From NCBI GenBank assembly GCA_964649745.1, contig CAZYQI010000004.1, positions 1 to 64,000 on the forward strand: a stretch of 64,000 bases of DNA. The letters are read 5' to 3'. The notes below the pieces were generated by a model. It saw nothing but the letters and a program-made list of their open reading frames with translations. It searched no databases and was not told where the DNA came from. The DNA comes from CAZEHS01 sp964649745. Lineage in GTDB: Bacteria > Bacillota > Clostridia > Peptostreptococcales > Acidaminobacteraceae. The translations under genes and the position numbers were made by a program. Positions 32,166-42,116 of the stretch are shown one piece after another (the stretch's first letter is position 1; every line of letters starts with the position of its first letter).

Positions 32166-35100
32166 CTATTTGATTCCTTTTGCTATGATTGTAACTGCTT
32201 CCGCCTTGGTTGCCATGCCCTGTGGCTTAAATGTGCCGTCTGCGTAGCCTCCGATGATCCCCTTGCTCATCGCCGAACCAACAGCATCCTGAGCCCATGG
32301 GGAAATCAAATCTGCGTCGATAAAGACTTTATCCGTTTTACTATTGGAGAGTTTTAACGCCTTTACAATCATAACGGCCATCTGCTCCCGGGTAATCAGA
32401 GAATCCGGCGCCACCGTCCCATCAGCAAAGCCGTTCACAATACCGTTGGCAACGGCGGTGCTTACGGCACCGGATGCCCAGTGGCCTTGAAGGTCCCTGA
32501 AGGTTTTATCTGCTGAGCCCTTCAACCCCAAGGCTTTCACCAGCATCGTGATGAACTCTGCCCGGGTCACCTGTTTTTCAGGCCGAAAGGTGCCGTCTGG
32601 GTTGCCAGAGACAGCTTTCAGGGCGATCAGCTTTTGGATGCTGGCATTGGCCCAGTGGCCTTGGATGTCGGTAAGAGGGATCCCGCTCTCTGATGTGATT
32701 GGTGTGGGAGCCGCTACTATGAGCTCCTTATCACTGTCAGGTGCTTTAGGACTGGCCAAAATGGCAAAGATGCCATGCTTCTGAGTGACTCCCGTAACCT
32801 TTCCACCGGAAGCAATGACGTTGTCCAACTCAGACCATTGCTTCGTTTTCTCATCGAGCCAGTACAGGCTCACCTTTTCCTTGGCAGAATCAACCTTGGA
32901 AGGTGCGTAGTTCATTGTAAGCTTACAGGGCTTCTGGAAGGTAACCAAGCCATCTGGCTTTATAAACCACATATCGCTGAGGATACGAACTCCCTCATCC
33001 ATTTTGAGTCCGATAAAGCTGGTCATTCCTACTTCCACCTGAAAGTTTGAAGAAAACACCCCCGAAGGCAACTCAAAGGTAAGCGCGGGCAGTTCCACCT
33101 TGGTAATACCATTAACCATGACATCTGTGGTGGAACCACCTCCACCTCCACCTCCACCTCCACCTCCACCTCCACCTCCACCTCCACCACCGCCTCCGGT
33201 GTTTGTATTTGGGGGGACGTAGGGCGCAACATAGGGTTCGTATGCAATGAACTCCGTGAAATGGGTGGTCCAAACAACAAGATCACCACCGCTGTTCACT
33301 TTGCCTTCCCGAATACCGCCGACCAGTTCAGCCATGGCTGCACTTTCTGTATTTGCAGAAAGTACTTTGGTAATTTCTGTTGCTGAAGCACCGGAACGGT
33401 ACCATTTCACCGATTTGCCGGCCATTCCCGGGAACGTGATCCTCACAGGCTTACTAAAGGTAACTTCTTCTCCCGATAGACCTACCTCCACTATTCGCAA
33501 AGCTGTACCTTGGTCTAGGTTTGCGCCGGTGGAGCCCTTTATCTCCGGAAGACCTATCTTGCCGTCCCACCCACCTGGCCCCGTGACCGTTACGTTGGAA
33601 GGAATTAGCACCGACAGACTGACACCCCCCGCTGATGTGTTAAAAATCATGGATGGTGTAGTTGTAAGTGCATTCCCGGTAGGCGTTCCCAGGTCAAGGG
33701 TCGCAGAGCTTGTGGTTATGTTGAAGGTATACATGCCGGCTGATGGGTTGGACGGAAGCATCAGTTGTGTGCCTCCGTTACCGTCCACAGTAATGGTGCC
33801 GGGGGTGGGAGAAATTTCCCGGTTTACAATCACCTGATAGGTTCGTGTTTCACCTAAAAAACTGACGCTTGCCGTTATGATGTTATCGCCCTCCCGCAGG
33901 TTAAAGTCCCCAGAAGTATAACCGGCACCGTTCACTGTCATTGAGACGTTTGCTCCAATGAAAGCAGGAAGCACCATCATGCTGGATGTTGTCACGTTAT
34001 TGCCAACAGCTGCAGTATAGGACTGTTGAGAACTGTTAAAAACCGGATCAAGATTAACGCCGATAAGAGTGATGTTGCTCAGATAGTTACCAACAAAATC
34101 AGCAACCTTGAGGGACGATGTCGTTACTAATGAATCTCCCGCCGCTTCGATGAATAGGGTTTTGACCGCACTGGATGATGTAGCATTTACCTGTGCTCCA
34201 GTTAGAGTAATAACTCCCGCCGACGCTGTTGTTGCTCCTGAATAGTTTGGAGTTAGGGTCAGCGTTTCATTCACTGCGGAGAGGCTCCCTGTCGTCACAG
34301 AAAATCCTCCTGACATTGTAATTGTCGGCAGTGTGCTCCATTGGTACCCGGATGGAAGTTTAAAGGTAAATGGTTTTCCAGTATGGATTAAATGTGCACC
34401 GGGAATGTTCTCCGTTACCTTAAGCGGAGAAATTAATGATGGGAGTGAGGTCATCGTTGTCTCAGATTCAATGGATGGGTTGAACGCTCCCAGTGCGGCT
34501 AAACAATCAACCATTCCATTTCCGTAGAACTTCTCCCGCAAGGAAGCACTGTCGTAATAGGTCGTATCCTCATAAACTCCAACCTGTGTCGTTGACTTAA
34601 TCCGATCAATAATCCAAGTCGGTGTACGACTCAGATCCTGCGCTTTCAATAATGCGGCCAAAGCCGCAACATGGGGCGTCGCCATCGATGTGCCACCCTT
34701 TTCAGTAATACCGCTTGTTCCTGTATGAATCAGGCTGTTGATTTCTTCCCCAGGTGCGCAGACATCAAGCTCCGCGCTGGTGGTTGTAACAGCACACGAA
34801 AAATTTGACAGTCGATACTTTCCTGTGAACTGTCCATTATCAAACACCTTACCTATAGACCCCACTGACAAAACCTGCGGTAAGGCCGCCGGATACAACA
34901 TAGGTTTCACATTCACCCCAGGTTCAGATCCGTTTATTCCAAAGTTGTCTCCCGGCCGATACACATCTTGATTCAGCTCGTTCTTTTCCCATCGCCCGTT
35001 CCCAGAAGCGGCCACAACAACGGCACCTGCATTCATGGCATAGTCCACCGCTGCTGTCACCACCGGATCGTTCTCCGATCCCCCAAGACTGAGATTGATA

Positions 35101-35984
35101 ATCTTGGCACCGTTATCGGCAGCCCATTTGATGCCTGCGGCTACGTTGACATTGCTCCCGTTTCCTTGGGCATCCAAAACCCGAACCGGCATTATCTTGA
35201 CACCGGCCGCCACACCCACAATGTCAATATTGTTGGCTTCGGCGGCGATTGTTCCGGCCACATGGGTGCCGTGGCCGTTCTGGTCAAGTGTATTCGGGTC
35301 ATTATCAATATAGTCTTTCTCCACCTTCTGACCGTTGACAGTGTAGATAGCGTCATCAATATCCTGATGGAGCCAGTTGACTCCCGAATCCACCACAGCA
35401 ACCACGACAGCGGCCATGCTGGAGGTTGTAATGAATCCGAATGTACGGTCTGCCTTCACCGCATCGAATCCCCACAGGTTCCCGTTGGTGTAGTCGGGAT
35501 CCACCGGATCTGCTGCTTCTCCCTCTGCGATATGGTAGATGAGGATCGGCGCGGCGAAAGACACCTCTTGCTTACCTTCATACAATGCAATAAGTTCTTT
35601 GGTAGAAGGAACGGATTCAGCTTCTGATTTAAGCTCAGCCATCATCGTGATGCTTTTCTTGCGTATTTCCTGTACCCCGTTGGAATACTGGACTACAAAA
35701 AAATTCTCAGTCTTGTCAAGGTCTACCGTATTCAGTTCCGCCTCGCTGGAGATTACGGAAACATCCGGAACTCCCACAATCTCAACAGAGCTCAAATCCG
35801 CTCCAGTGGTCTGAACCTCCGACCCGCTGGTTACGGGACTTTCCACAATCACTTCATTTATAATGGGCGGCACCGGTTCTACGGGTAATATAGGGTCCGT
35901 CGTTTCAGAAAAAACGACCATCCCTGAAAACAGGTTCAAAATCAGTGCCAGCACCAACCATAATGCAAGTTTCTTTTTCGCCAT
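32166..35984 (-). CDS. cell-wall-anchored subtilase with SLH domains
   Basis: 1,272 residues. Signal peptide (1-26); propeptide-like region; S8 protease domain (about 165-515) with D199, H241 (NGHGTHVAG), N329 and S433 (GTSMATPHVA); several Ig/cadherin-like modules (about 540-935); a run of 21 glycines; a further beta domain; and three SLH domains at the end (for example FRDLQGHWASGAVSTAVANG, VFIDADLISPWAQDAVGSAM), which bind secondary cell-wall polymer. It is an extracellular protease held at the surface. I chose the ATG of MAKKKLALW with GGATGGGG upstream; another in-frame ATG lies 27 bases earlier. TATAAT at 36,030-36,035 is a likely -10. Confidence 0.94.
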   Translation of the reverse strand: MAKKKLALWLVLALILNLFSGMVVFSETTDPILPVEPVPPIINEVIVESPVTSGSEVQTTGADLSSVEIVGVPDVSVISSEAELNTVDLDKTENFFVVQYSNGVQEIRKKSITMMAELKSEAESVPSTKELIALYEGKQEVSFAAPILIYHIAEGEAADPVDPDYTNGNLWGFDAVKADRTFGFITTSSMAAVVVAVVDSGVNWLHQDIDDAIYTVNGQKVEKDYIDNDPNTLDQNGHGTHVAGTIAAEANNIDIVGVAAGVKIMPVRVLDAQGNGSNVNVAAGIKWAADNGAKIINLSLGGSENDPVVTAAVDYAMNAGAVVVAASGNGRWEKNELNQDVYRPGDNFGINGSEPGVNVKPMLYPAALPQVLSVGSIGKVFDNGQFTGKYRLSNFSCAVTTTSAELDVCAPGEEINSLIHTGTSGITEKGGTSMATPHVAALAALLKAQDLSRTPTWIIDRIKSTTQVGVYEDTTYYDSASLREKFYGNGMVDCLAALGAFNPSIESETTMTSLPSLISPLKVTENIPGAHLIHTGKPFTFKLPSGYQWSTLPTITMSGGFSVTTGSLSAVNETLTLTPNYSGATTASAGVITLTGAQVNATSSSAVKTLFIEAAGDSLVTTSSLKVADFVGNYLSNITLIGVNLDPVFNSSQQSYTAAVGNNVTTSSMMVLPAFIGANVSMTVNGAGYTSGDFNLREGDNIITASVSFLGETRTYQVIVNREISPTPGTITVDGNGGTQLMLPSNPSAGMYTFNITTSSATLDLGTPTGNALTTTPSMIFNTSAGGVSLSVLIPSNVTVTGPGGWDGKIGLPEIKGSTGANLDQGTALRIVEVGLSGEEVTFSKPVRITFPGMAGKSVKWYRSGASATEITKVLSANTESAAMAELVGGIREGKVNSGGDLVVWTTHFTEFIAYEPYVAPYVPPNTNTGGGGGGGGGGGGGGGGGGGGGSTTDVMVNGITKVELPALTFELPSGVFSSNFQVEVGMTSFIGLKMDEGVRILSDMWFIKPDGLVTFQKPCKLTMNYAPSKVDSAKEKVSLYWLDEKTKQWSELDNVIASGGKVTGVTQKHGIFAILASPKAPDSDKELIVAAPTPITSESGIPLTDIQGHWANASIQKLIALKAVSGNPDGTFRPEKQVTRAEFITMLVKALGLKGSADKTFRDLQGHWASGAVSTAVANGIVNGFADGTVAPDSLITREQMAVMIVKALKLSNSKTDKVFIDADLISPWAQDAVGSAMSKGIIGGYADGTFKPQGMATKAEAVTIIAKGIK
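33135..33197 (-). repeat. hexanucleotide repeat encoding 21 glycines
   Basis: About nine tandem CCACCT units (plus strand) plus imperfect edges, read as alternating GGT and GGA codons. Unit length 6 keeps the frame, so slippage would change linker length without breaking the protein. Confidence 0.9.
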
Positions 35985-36029
35985 GATATCCCCATCCTTT
36001 ATGTGCGACATGAAAATGTCTTGTATTAC

Positions 36030-36035
36030 ATTATA
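36030..36035 (-). promoter_or_regulatory. -10 box of the SLH subtilase gene
   Basis: TATAAT on the minus strand, about 45 bases before the chosen ATG, in an AT-rich stretch. The -35 is not clear. Confidence 0.4.
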
Positions 36036-36080
36036 CCTTATTTTACCTTATGATAAAATGGCTGAAAAAGGAAATAAAAG

Positions 36081-36120
36081 AAGCAGGAAACCCAAATTTC
36101 TATCGGGATTTCCTGCTTTT
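36081..36120 (-). terminator. terminator of the 5'-nucleotidase gene
   Basis: AGCAGGAAATCCC and GGGTTTCCTGCT on the minus strand with a T-rich tail (TCTTTTATTT), about 30 bases past the stop codon. Confidence 0.75.
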
Positions 36121-36148
36121 CACCGCTACTCAACTATGCTTATATCAC

Positions 36149-38158
36149 TCAATTTCCCGGAATCGCCAGTATCTGTCCCGGAAGGATGCGGTTCGGATTT
36201 TCCAGGTGATTGGTTTCAGCCAGGGCCTGCCAGGTCACCTTGAATTTTGCCGCGATTTTCCACAGCACATCGCCGCTTTGCACCGTATAGGTTGTTTTCG
36301 AAGAAGCGGCAGCCGTTACAGGGGCTGTTTCTGTCTTGACAGGTTCCGTTGAAGGCTTTACAGGAACCACTGCCGGGGCATTCAGATCAGCGGCGGTAAT
36401 GGCCTTCACATTCAGGGTTCTGCCATCCTGTGATGCAGGGATTTTCAATTCCCCGCTGCGAATTTTAGTAAACGCTGCTTCTTTAAGCGGATTGTTGAAG
36501 TCAAAACCGATAAGCTTCCAGTTGTTATCCACTTTAGGCGTGATGGTACCGCCCATTTGCTCTTGTACATATTTGATGATCATGTCACGGATCCGTCCGG
36601 CATCCTGGTAGATTTTAAAGGAATCGTAGTAGACGTTATCCGCCGTTACCAGCTTCAGATCCTTCAGGGTTCCGAACCGATAATTGTTCACGGCCAGCTT
36701 GTAAAGCTTGCCGTCTTCAACCGCCTTGCCGGCAATCATTGGATTGACAATTCGCTTCCCGGAATCCTTGGACAGATCTATCTGATACTGAATCCCTGAG
36801 AACATATCGTAGTTATAGCCTCTGATCTTCTCATTGAAGCTGACGGTGATATCCCCTGGAACAGCCTTATTGTAGTAAGATGCTGACCACTCCATATACT
36901 TTTTAAGGTTTTCGCCGGTGATATTGACCCCCATCAGGGTGTTGGTGTACATGTAGATGAACGAAACATCCTTTTTCTTGAAATCTCCGGCCTTTAGATT
37001 GCTGGCACTGTTGAAAAGTGCGGCAGCCGAGACATCTGCCCCGGTGTAGAACAGCTGAACATCATTGATAAGGTCTATGATGGCGTTGTCCTCCAGCTGG
37101 GCGGTGGGGATGGTGGTCACTTTATCGGCTCCGGTTATATAGTCCGGGCGCTGGATGAAATCCGCGGTGATTTTGCCAATGATCTTGTTGGCATCTGCCT
37201 GGGATGTTTGGTGAATCTCTTTAAACTGCTCCAAAACAGCGGCATCGGCAGTTGCTTTCAATGTCTCAAGATTCTTGGTTTCCACAGATTTCACTTTGTT
37301 TGCTGAATCCAGCGTGATAACCGCTTTTGCCAAGGCCCAGCCGTATGAACCCGGCTCGATGAATTTGACACCGCTGGCACTGACAACAGAATCCGTTTTC
37401 CCATGCTTATGGGCTCCAAATATTACATTGAATTGCGGGCATGCCTCTGCCACGGCCAAAGCACCATCGGTGGCGGTATACTCCGTTGTGTCACCTAAAT
37501 GGAATACACCCACCATGACATCGTATTTACCCTCCAGCTCCTTAACCACCTTTTTAGCTTCTTCTACGGGATCCGTAAATGTAAGTCCCTTGAAGTTATC
37601 CGGTGTGGAGGCCTCCCACGTGGAAATGTGCGGCGTGATAAGACCCACCACTGCCACGCGAACCCCATTCCGGTTTAGAACGACATAGGGTTTCACGAAC
37701 CTTGTCCCGTCGCTCTTGTAGATGTTGGCCGCTAAAACGCTTCCTTTAAAGGCGGAAACATTCCGGTTCAGGAAATCGAGTCCGAAATTGAACTCATGGT
37801 TCCCCAATGTCCACGCGTCATATTTCAGGGTGTTGAGTCCTTCCACCATCGGATGAACCGGGCGGGAGTTGAAAAGGTCTGCAAGGTTATCCTGCACCGT
37901 ATCCCCGGCGTCAATAAGCACCGCATTGGGATCAATTCCCCGTTCCTGTGTCACCAAGGTCGCAATTTTTGCCAGACCCGCATCGGCATCCTCTGCATCA
38001 ATGGCATATTCCCAAGGATAAATACGTCCATGAAGATCCGAGGTTCCTAAAATGGTTACTTTCTTTTCGCTGTTATCAGCCCATGCCCCCGCAAAACCGG
38101 TAAAGCATGAGGTGAACAGCATTGCCAGTACGAGCAGAACACTGATTCTTTTTTTCAC
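36149..38158 (-). CDS. secreted 5'-nucleotidase/cyclic phosphodiesterase with LysM
   Basis: 669 residues, UshA/YfkN type. Signal peptide (1-27); metallophosphatase domain with the metal ligands in GTSDLHGRIYP, LIDAGDTVQDN, LGNHEFNFG, VFHLGD and FGAHKHGK; 5'-nucleotidase C-terminal substrate domain (about 340-560); and one LysM at the end (TYTVQSGDVLWKIAAKFKVT), which binds peptidoglycan. It releases phosphate and nucleosides from extracellular nucleotides. The start is GTG with GGAGG 7 bases upstream. Monocistronic by its terminator and the nagB terminator upstream. Confidence 0.95.
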   Translation of the reverse strand: MKKRISVLLVLAMLFTSCFTGFAGAWADNSEKKVTILGTSDLHGRIYPWEYAIDAEDADAGLAKIATLVTQERGIDPNAVLIDAGDTVQDNLADLFNSRPVHPMVEGLNTLKYDAWTLGNHEFNFGLDFLNRNVSAFKGSVLAANIYKSDGTRFVKPYVVLNRNGVRVAVVGLITPHISTWEASTPDNFKGLTFTDPVEEAKKVVKELEGKYDVMVGVFHLGDTTEYTATDGALAVAEACPQFNVIFGAHKHGKTDSVVSASGVKFIEPGSYGWALAKAVITLDSANKVKSVETKNLETLKATADAAVLEQFKEIHQTSQADANKIIGKITADFIQRPDYITGADKVTTIPTAQLEDNAIIDLINDVQLFYTGADVSAAALFNSASNLKAGDFKKKDVSFIYMYTNTLMGVNITGENLKKYMEWSASYYNKAVPGDITVSFNEKIRGYNYDMFSGIQYQIDLSKDSGKRIVNPMIAGKAVEDGKLYKLAVNNYRFGTLKDLKLVTADNVYYDSFKIYQDAGRIRDMIIKYVQEQMGGTITPKVDNNWKLIGFDFNNPLKEAAFTKIRSGELKIPASQDGRTLNVKAITAADLNAPAVVPVKPSTEPVKTETAPVTAAASSKTTYTVQSGDVLWKIAAKFKVTWQALAETNHLENPNRILPGQILAIPGN

Positions 38159-38273
38159 GACTGGACCTCCTATTATGTAGTATCACCATTTTATCCCTTA
38201 ATAAACATTTTTACTATATAAATGATTCACAAATACTGCGGCTTTCCCATTGACGGGGCTGCTAAATCTTACT

Positions 38274-38301
38274 AAAAAAGCTGTCCGGTTTCCCGAACAG
38301 C
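38274..38301 (-). terminator. terminator of the amino-sugar operon
   Basis: GCTGTTCGG-4-CCGGACAGC followed by T6 on the minus strand, about 30 bases past nagB. An excellent intrinsic terminator that ends the six-gene unit. Confidence 0.9.
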
Positions 38302-38332
38302 CTGTGAATTCCCATCCCTCTATTTTCGATAA

Positions 38333-39076
38333 TTACTCCGGCGCCGCCTCCGTATCCACCAGTACCGTCAGATTTCCATGCAGCTGCAGCATACTGGCGG
38401 GAAGCATGGTATCCACTCTGCCGCACAGCATCTCACGGATGGCCTGTTTCTTGGCAGTTCCATTGGCTGCCATGAGTATGTGCCGGGATTTAAATATTGG
38501 AAGCAGCCCCATGGCCAGCGCCCGGCTCGGTACAGCCTCCCTGGAACCGAAATCACCGGCATAGAGGTCTCGGGTACTGTCATCCAAACGGGCCACATGG
38601 GTTGCCAGGGTCAGACTGCTTTGGGGCTCGTTGAAGCCGATGTGTCCGTTGCGACCAATGCCCAGCAGCATCAAATCGATGCCTCCCGCACTCTCTATGG
38701 CTGCGTCAAATCCCCGACATTCGGCCTCGGGATCTTCCGCCATACCGTTGAGCAGGTGGATGTTTTCCCGCCTCAGATTGACCTGTGAAAAGAAATGTAC
38801 CTCCATGAAATGTCCATAGCTCAAGGGATGCTGAGGTGAAAGCCCTAAATATTCATCCAGATTGAACGTGGTTGCCTGTGAAAAATCAAGTCCCTCTTGG
38901 TGATGCTGACGGATCAGCTCCTTATAGATACCCATGGGGGTTTTCCCTGTGGGGAGTCCCAGTACGGAATCCGGTTTTCTTCGAAGCTGTTGAGCAATTT
39001 CATTGGCTGTGGCCAGGCAAAGCGTGGTGTAATCCGTATGAATTTTAAGAATTTTTGAACTGGGGTTGGTCATCAT
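38333..39076 (-). CDS. nagB: glucosamine-6-phosphate deaminase
   Basis: 247 residues. It turns glucosamine-6-phosphate into fructose-6-phosphate and ammonia. Motifs: VLGLPTGKTPMGIYKELI, TFNLDEYLGLSPQHPLSY with the catalytic Asp, and MLLGIGRNGHIGFNEPQ with catalytic His and Glu. Its start overlaps the stop codon of the upstream permease gene, so it is coupled to the importer. It is the last step of the operon and shows that the imported sugar is an amino sugar. The C-terminus is short, so the allosteric site of the E. coli enzyme is probably absent. Confidence 0.95.
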   Translation of the reverse strand: MMTNPSSKILKIHTDYTTLCLATANEIAQQLRRKPDSVLGLPTGKTPMGIYKELIRQHHQEGLDFSQATTFNLDEYLGLSPQHPLSYGHFMEVHFFSQVNLRRENIHLLNGMAEDPEAECRGFDAAIESAGGIDLMLLGIGRNGHIGFNEPQSSLTLATHVARLDDSTRDLYAGDFGSREAVPSRALAMGLLPIFKSRHILMAANGTAKKQAIREMLCGRVDTMLPASMLQLHGNLTVLVDTEAAPE

Positions 39077-39924
39077 TCCTTGCTCCCTCCTGCCATCATG
39101 CCCCGAACCAGATGCTTTTGAAACAGAATGGCGATGATAAGCGGCGGAATGGAGGCAATGATTCCCCCTGCCGCAATCATTCCGTAATCCACGGCGTTCT
39201 TGCCGCTGAACTCGGCGATGGCCACCGATATCGTCTTGGCGTTCAGTGATGAGGTGAAAATCAGTGACATAAAGAATTCATCCCAGGCCATGAGAAAGGC
39301 CATGATGCCGGTGGCAATCAGCCCCGGACGCACGATGGGAAGCACGATGTACCACAGGGTTTGCAGCCGGGTACAGCCATCAATATCCGCCGCTTCCTCA
39401 AAGGACCGGGGAACACTTTCAAAATAGCTCTGCATAACCCAGGTGACAAAGGGCGTAACCGACGATGCATAGAGCAGCACCAGGGTACTTTTCATATCCA
39501 GAATACCCAATGCCTGAATGATGCGATACAACGGCATAACAATGACAATGGGGGGAATCATGTAGGTGAAAAGAAACAGATAGATCAAGCTTTTTCTGAA
39601 GCGGAACCTCAATCGGGTGAACGCATAGGCCGCCAGACTTCCCGCCGCCAGAGTGAGGAGGGTAACGGTCATTGCTACCAGCAGGCTGTTCTGCATGGCC
39701 ACCCGGAAGGTGTAGGCCATGGCGTTGTCCGGATTGGTGAATACGTCCAGATAGCGTTGCCAGGTTATATCCTGTGGAATAAAACGAAGCGGAGTAGTGG
39801 TCAGATCCTTCTGATAGGCAATGCTGGATATGAACAGCCAAAGGAAGGGACCCAGGGTGAAAAAGGTGATAAGAGCCGCGAAGATATACTGGGCCAGGCG
39901 GAATGCAGGACTTTTATCAAACAT
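39073..39924 (-). CDS. carbohydrate ABC importer permease, MalG type
   Basis: 283 residues, six membrane segments. The cytoplasmic EAA loop reads EEAADIDGCTRLQTLWYIVLP, which docks the ATPase. It overlaps the partner permease by 8 bases and nagB by 4. No ATPase gene is in the operon, so a shared MsmK-like ATPase elsewhere must energise it, which is common for Gram-positive sugar importers. Confidence 0.93.
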   Translation of the reverse strand: MFDKSPAFRLAQYIFAALITFFTLGPFLWLFISSIAYQKDLTTTPLRFIPQDITWQRYLDVFTNPDNAMAYTFRVAMQNSLLVAMTVTLLTLAAGSLAAYAFTRLRFRFRKSLIYLFLFTYMIPPIVIVMPLYRIIQALGILDMKSTLVLLYASSVTPFVTWVMQSYFESVPRSFEEAADIDGCTRLQTLWYIVLPIVRPGLIATGIMAFLMAWDEFFMSLIFTSSLNAKTISVAIAEFSGKNAVDYGMIAAGGIIASIPPLIIAILFQKHLVRGMMAGGSKE

Positions 39925-40807
39925 GGCTGCTCTCCTCCGTTTTCAGTGTCTTCACATAGACGATTACCAGTAGGGCAACGATCATCGCGATGGTATAGGC
40001 GATGGTGGCTCCTTTTGAAAACTGCAGATTATTAAAGGCTTTGAGGTAGGCATCGTAGGTGAGGACCATGGTGCCGTTGGCCGGGCCGCCTCTGGTAATG
40101 GCGTAGAAGATGTCAAAGGCTTTGAATGCCTCCATGGTTCGTATGACCACCAAAACCAGGATCGTAGGCTTCAGGTATGGCAGGGTAAGGTACCAGAACC
40201 GTTTGAATCTTCCCGCTCCATCTATGACCGCCGCCTCATAAACCGCTGTGTTAATCATCTGCAGGCTGGCCAGAAAAAATATGGTGACCAAGGGGGTCAT
40301 CTTCCACACATCCGCCAGTATGACCATGTTCATGGCCAGGTCCGGTGTATTCAACCAGGAACGGTAGCCTTCAATTAAATGGGTTTGTGTCAACAACGCG
40401 TTGAGAACACCATACTGGGAATGGTATATCCATTTCCACATGCTTCCGTTAACGATGGTGGGAATGGCCCAGGGCAATATGATGATTGCCCTTAAAAAGC
40501 CCTGTCCCCGAATGCCGTCGTTGAGCAGCAAGGCGATCATCATTCCCAGAAAGAGCTCCAATGCGATGGATACTCCTGCAAAATACACCGTACGCCCGAA
40601 GGATTCCCAAAACTCCGGCGAAGCCAAGAGCTCTGTGTAGTTTTTAAGGCCTACAAACCCTCCCGAACTCAAGGCGGTCAAATCAATGTTCTGCAGGCTG
40701 TACAGGAGGGTGGCCCCCAAGGGGATCAGCACGACCCCGAAAACGATCAGCGCCGCAGGGGATAGGATGGCATAGGCAAATGCCTGCTCACTGTTGGTTC
40801 TTTTCAT
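39917..40807 (-). CDS. carbohydrate ABC importer permease, MalF type
   Basis: 296 residues with six predicted membrane segments (first at about 13-35, AILSPAALIVFGVVLIPLG). EAA loop: YEAAVIDGAGRFKRFWYLTLP. It lies between the binding-protein gene and the MalG-type permease and forms the channel with the latter. Confidence 0.93.
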   Translation of the reverse strand: MKRTNSEQAFAYAILSPAALIVFGVVLIPLGATLLYSLQNIDLTALSSGGFVGLKNYTELLASPEFWESFGRTVYFAGVSIALELFLGMMIALLLNDGIRGQGFLRAIIILPWAIPTIVNGSMWKWIYHSQYGVLNALLTQTHLIEGYRSWLNTPDLAMNMVILADVWKMTPLVTIFFLASLQMINTAVYEAAVIDGAGRFKRFWYLTLPYLKPTILVLVVIRTMEAFKAFDIFYAITRGGPANGTMVLTYDAYLKAFNNLQFSKGATIAYTIAMIVALLVIVYVKTLKTEESSHV

Positions 40808-40832
40808 GGTGTCCCCCCTCCTGTCACTGACA

Positions 40833-42116
40833 TTATTTTTTTACAAGCTCTTCTGCCTTAGTTTGAACATTCTGCAGGGCATCCTTAGGGCTCTGTTCGC
40901 CCAGCATAGCCTTTTGAATCTGGGTTTGAAGCTCTAAAGAAAGCTCGCCGTACCAAGGTACGCGGGGTCTGTTGGCCAGAAATTCGTACTGTATTACAGA
41001 GGCTGCCACTACTTCAGGGCTGGTTTCTACAACCGCAGGATCGGTGTAAAGGCTTTTCCAGATGGGAAGGGCATTTTTCGCAAAACGTTTCTGCACATCC
41101 TGGGAGGACAGATACGATATATACTGCCATGCCTGGTCGGGGTGCTTGGAGCCGCTGGTTACAGACAGTCCCATGCCGCCGTTGACGGAGGCGCTTTTCT
41201 TATATTCCGTACCCGGGCTAGGTGCAATGCCGACATCCTCTGTTACGCTGGATTGTGCAGGGTCCTTGGCCAAATTGTACATATAGGTCCAGTTCAGCGC
41301 AAAAGCCGCCTTACCGCTGCTGAATACGCCGCGCACGTCTTCCTCGAGGAATTCCGTGGAGCTGGGATTCGCGAGTCCGTCTTTAAGAGAGCTGACCATG
41401 AAATCCAGTGCCTTGATGTTGCTGTCTGATGTAAGAACCGGATTTCCGTCCTTATCGATCATCCCAGGGCCATAGGCCTCTGTCAGAGAAGTAAAGTCAC
41501 ATACCAGCGTTTCTGCCTGAGCCCAGCTGGCTGCGATGGGGTACTCCACAATGCCTTTGGATTTCAGCACACGGGCCTGATCGAGCATTTCCTGGAAGGT
41601 AGCCGGCGGGTTTTCGAATCCGGCAGCCTTGAGCATTTTCTTGTTATAGAACAGGTAGCGGGTATCATTGAGCCAAGGCATTCCGAAAAGCTTGTCCTGG
41701 TAGCTTACCGCATCCAGTGCTCCTGTGAAAATGTTTTCCCGATCGGCCGCAGCCAGCCGGTCTGTCACGTCCATCACAAAGCCTGCTTTTGCAAATTTTG
41801 CTGTCCAGGGTGCGTCAATCAGCACCACATCATATCCTCCGGATTGGGCGGATGTGAGAATTTTCTGTTCCAAGGCCTCATATGCAACAAATGTCAGCTG
41901 CACATCCATATTTGGATTGGCTGTCTTGAATTCCTCTGTGATCTTGGTAACATCCTCTTCACTGTAACCTGCCTGCTTCATGAACAGCGCCTGCAGCGTA
42001 ACCTTTTCGTCCGCTGCCGGTGCCGCTGGCGCGGCAGCCTCCGGCTTGGGCGCACACCCTGTAAAGCAACCTACTGTCAGTACCAACGCCAAGCCTAAAG
42101 TTAAGATCCTTTTCAT
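40833..42116 (-). CDS. sugar-binding lipoprotein of the ABC importer
   Basis: 427 residues, extracellular solute-binding protein family 1. Lipoprotein signal peptide with lipobox VGCFTGC near residue 21, then an Ala-Pro-rich spacer and the two-lobed binding fold (GGYDVVLIDAPWTAKFAKAG, FSSGKAAFALNWTYMYNLA). The frame is open 74 codons further upstream, but GGAGGGG before this ATG and the signal peptide fix the start. The ATG overlaps the stop codon of the ROK kinase (ATGA). It delivers an amino sugar or its oligomer, judged by nagB. Confidence 0.93.
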   Translation of the reverse strand: MKRILTLGLALVLTVGCFTGCAPKPEAAAPAAPAADEKVTLQALFMKQAGYSEEDVTKITEEFKTANPNMDVQLTFVAYEALEQKILTSAQSGGYDVVLIDAPWTAKFAKAGFVMDVTDRLAAADRENIFTGALDAVSYQDKLFGMPWLNDTRYLFYNKKMLKAAGFENPPATFQEMLDQARVLKSKGIVEYPIAASWAQAETLVCDFTSLTEAYGPGMIDKDGNPVLTSDSNIKALDFMVSSLKDGLANPSSTEFLEEDVRGVFSSGKAAFALNWTYMYNLAKDPAQSSVTEDVGIAPSPGTEYKKSASVNGGMGLSVTSGSKHPDQAWQYISYLSSQDVQKRFAKNALPIWKSLYTDPAVVETSPEVVAASVIQYEFLANRPRVPWYGELSLELQTQIQKAMLGEQSPKDALQNVQTKAEELVKK

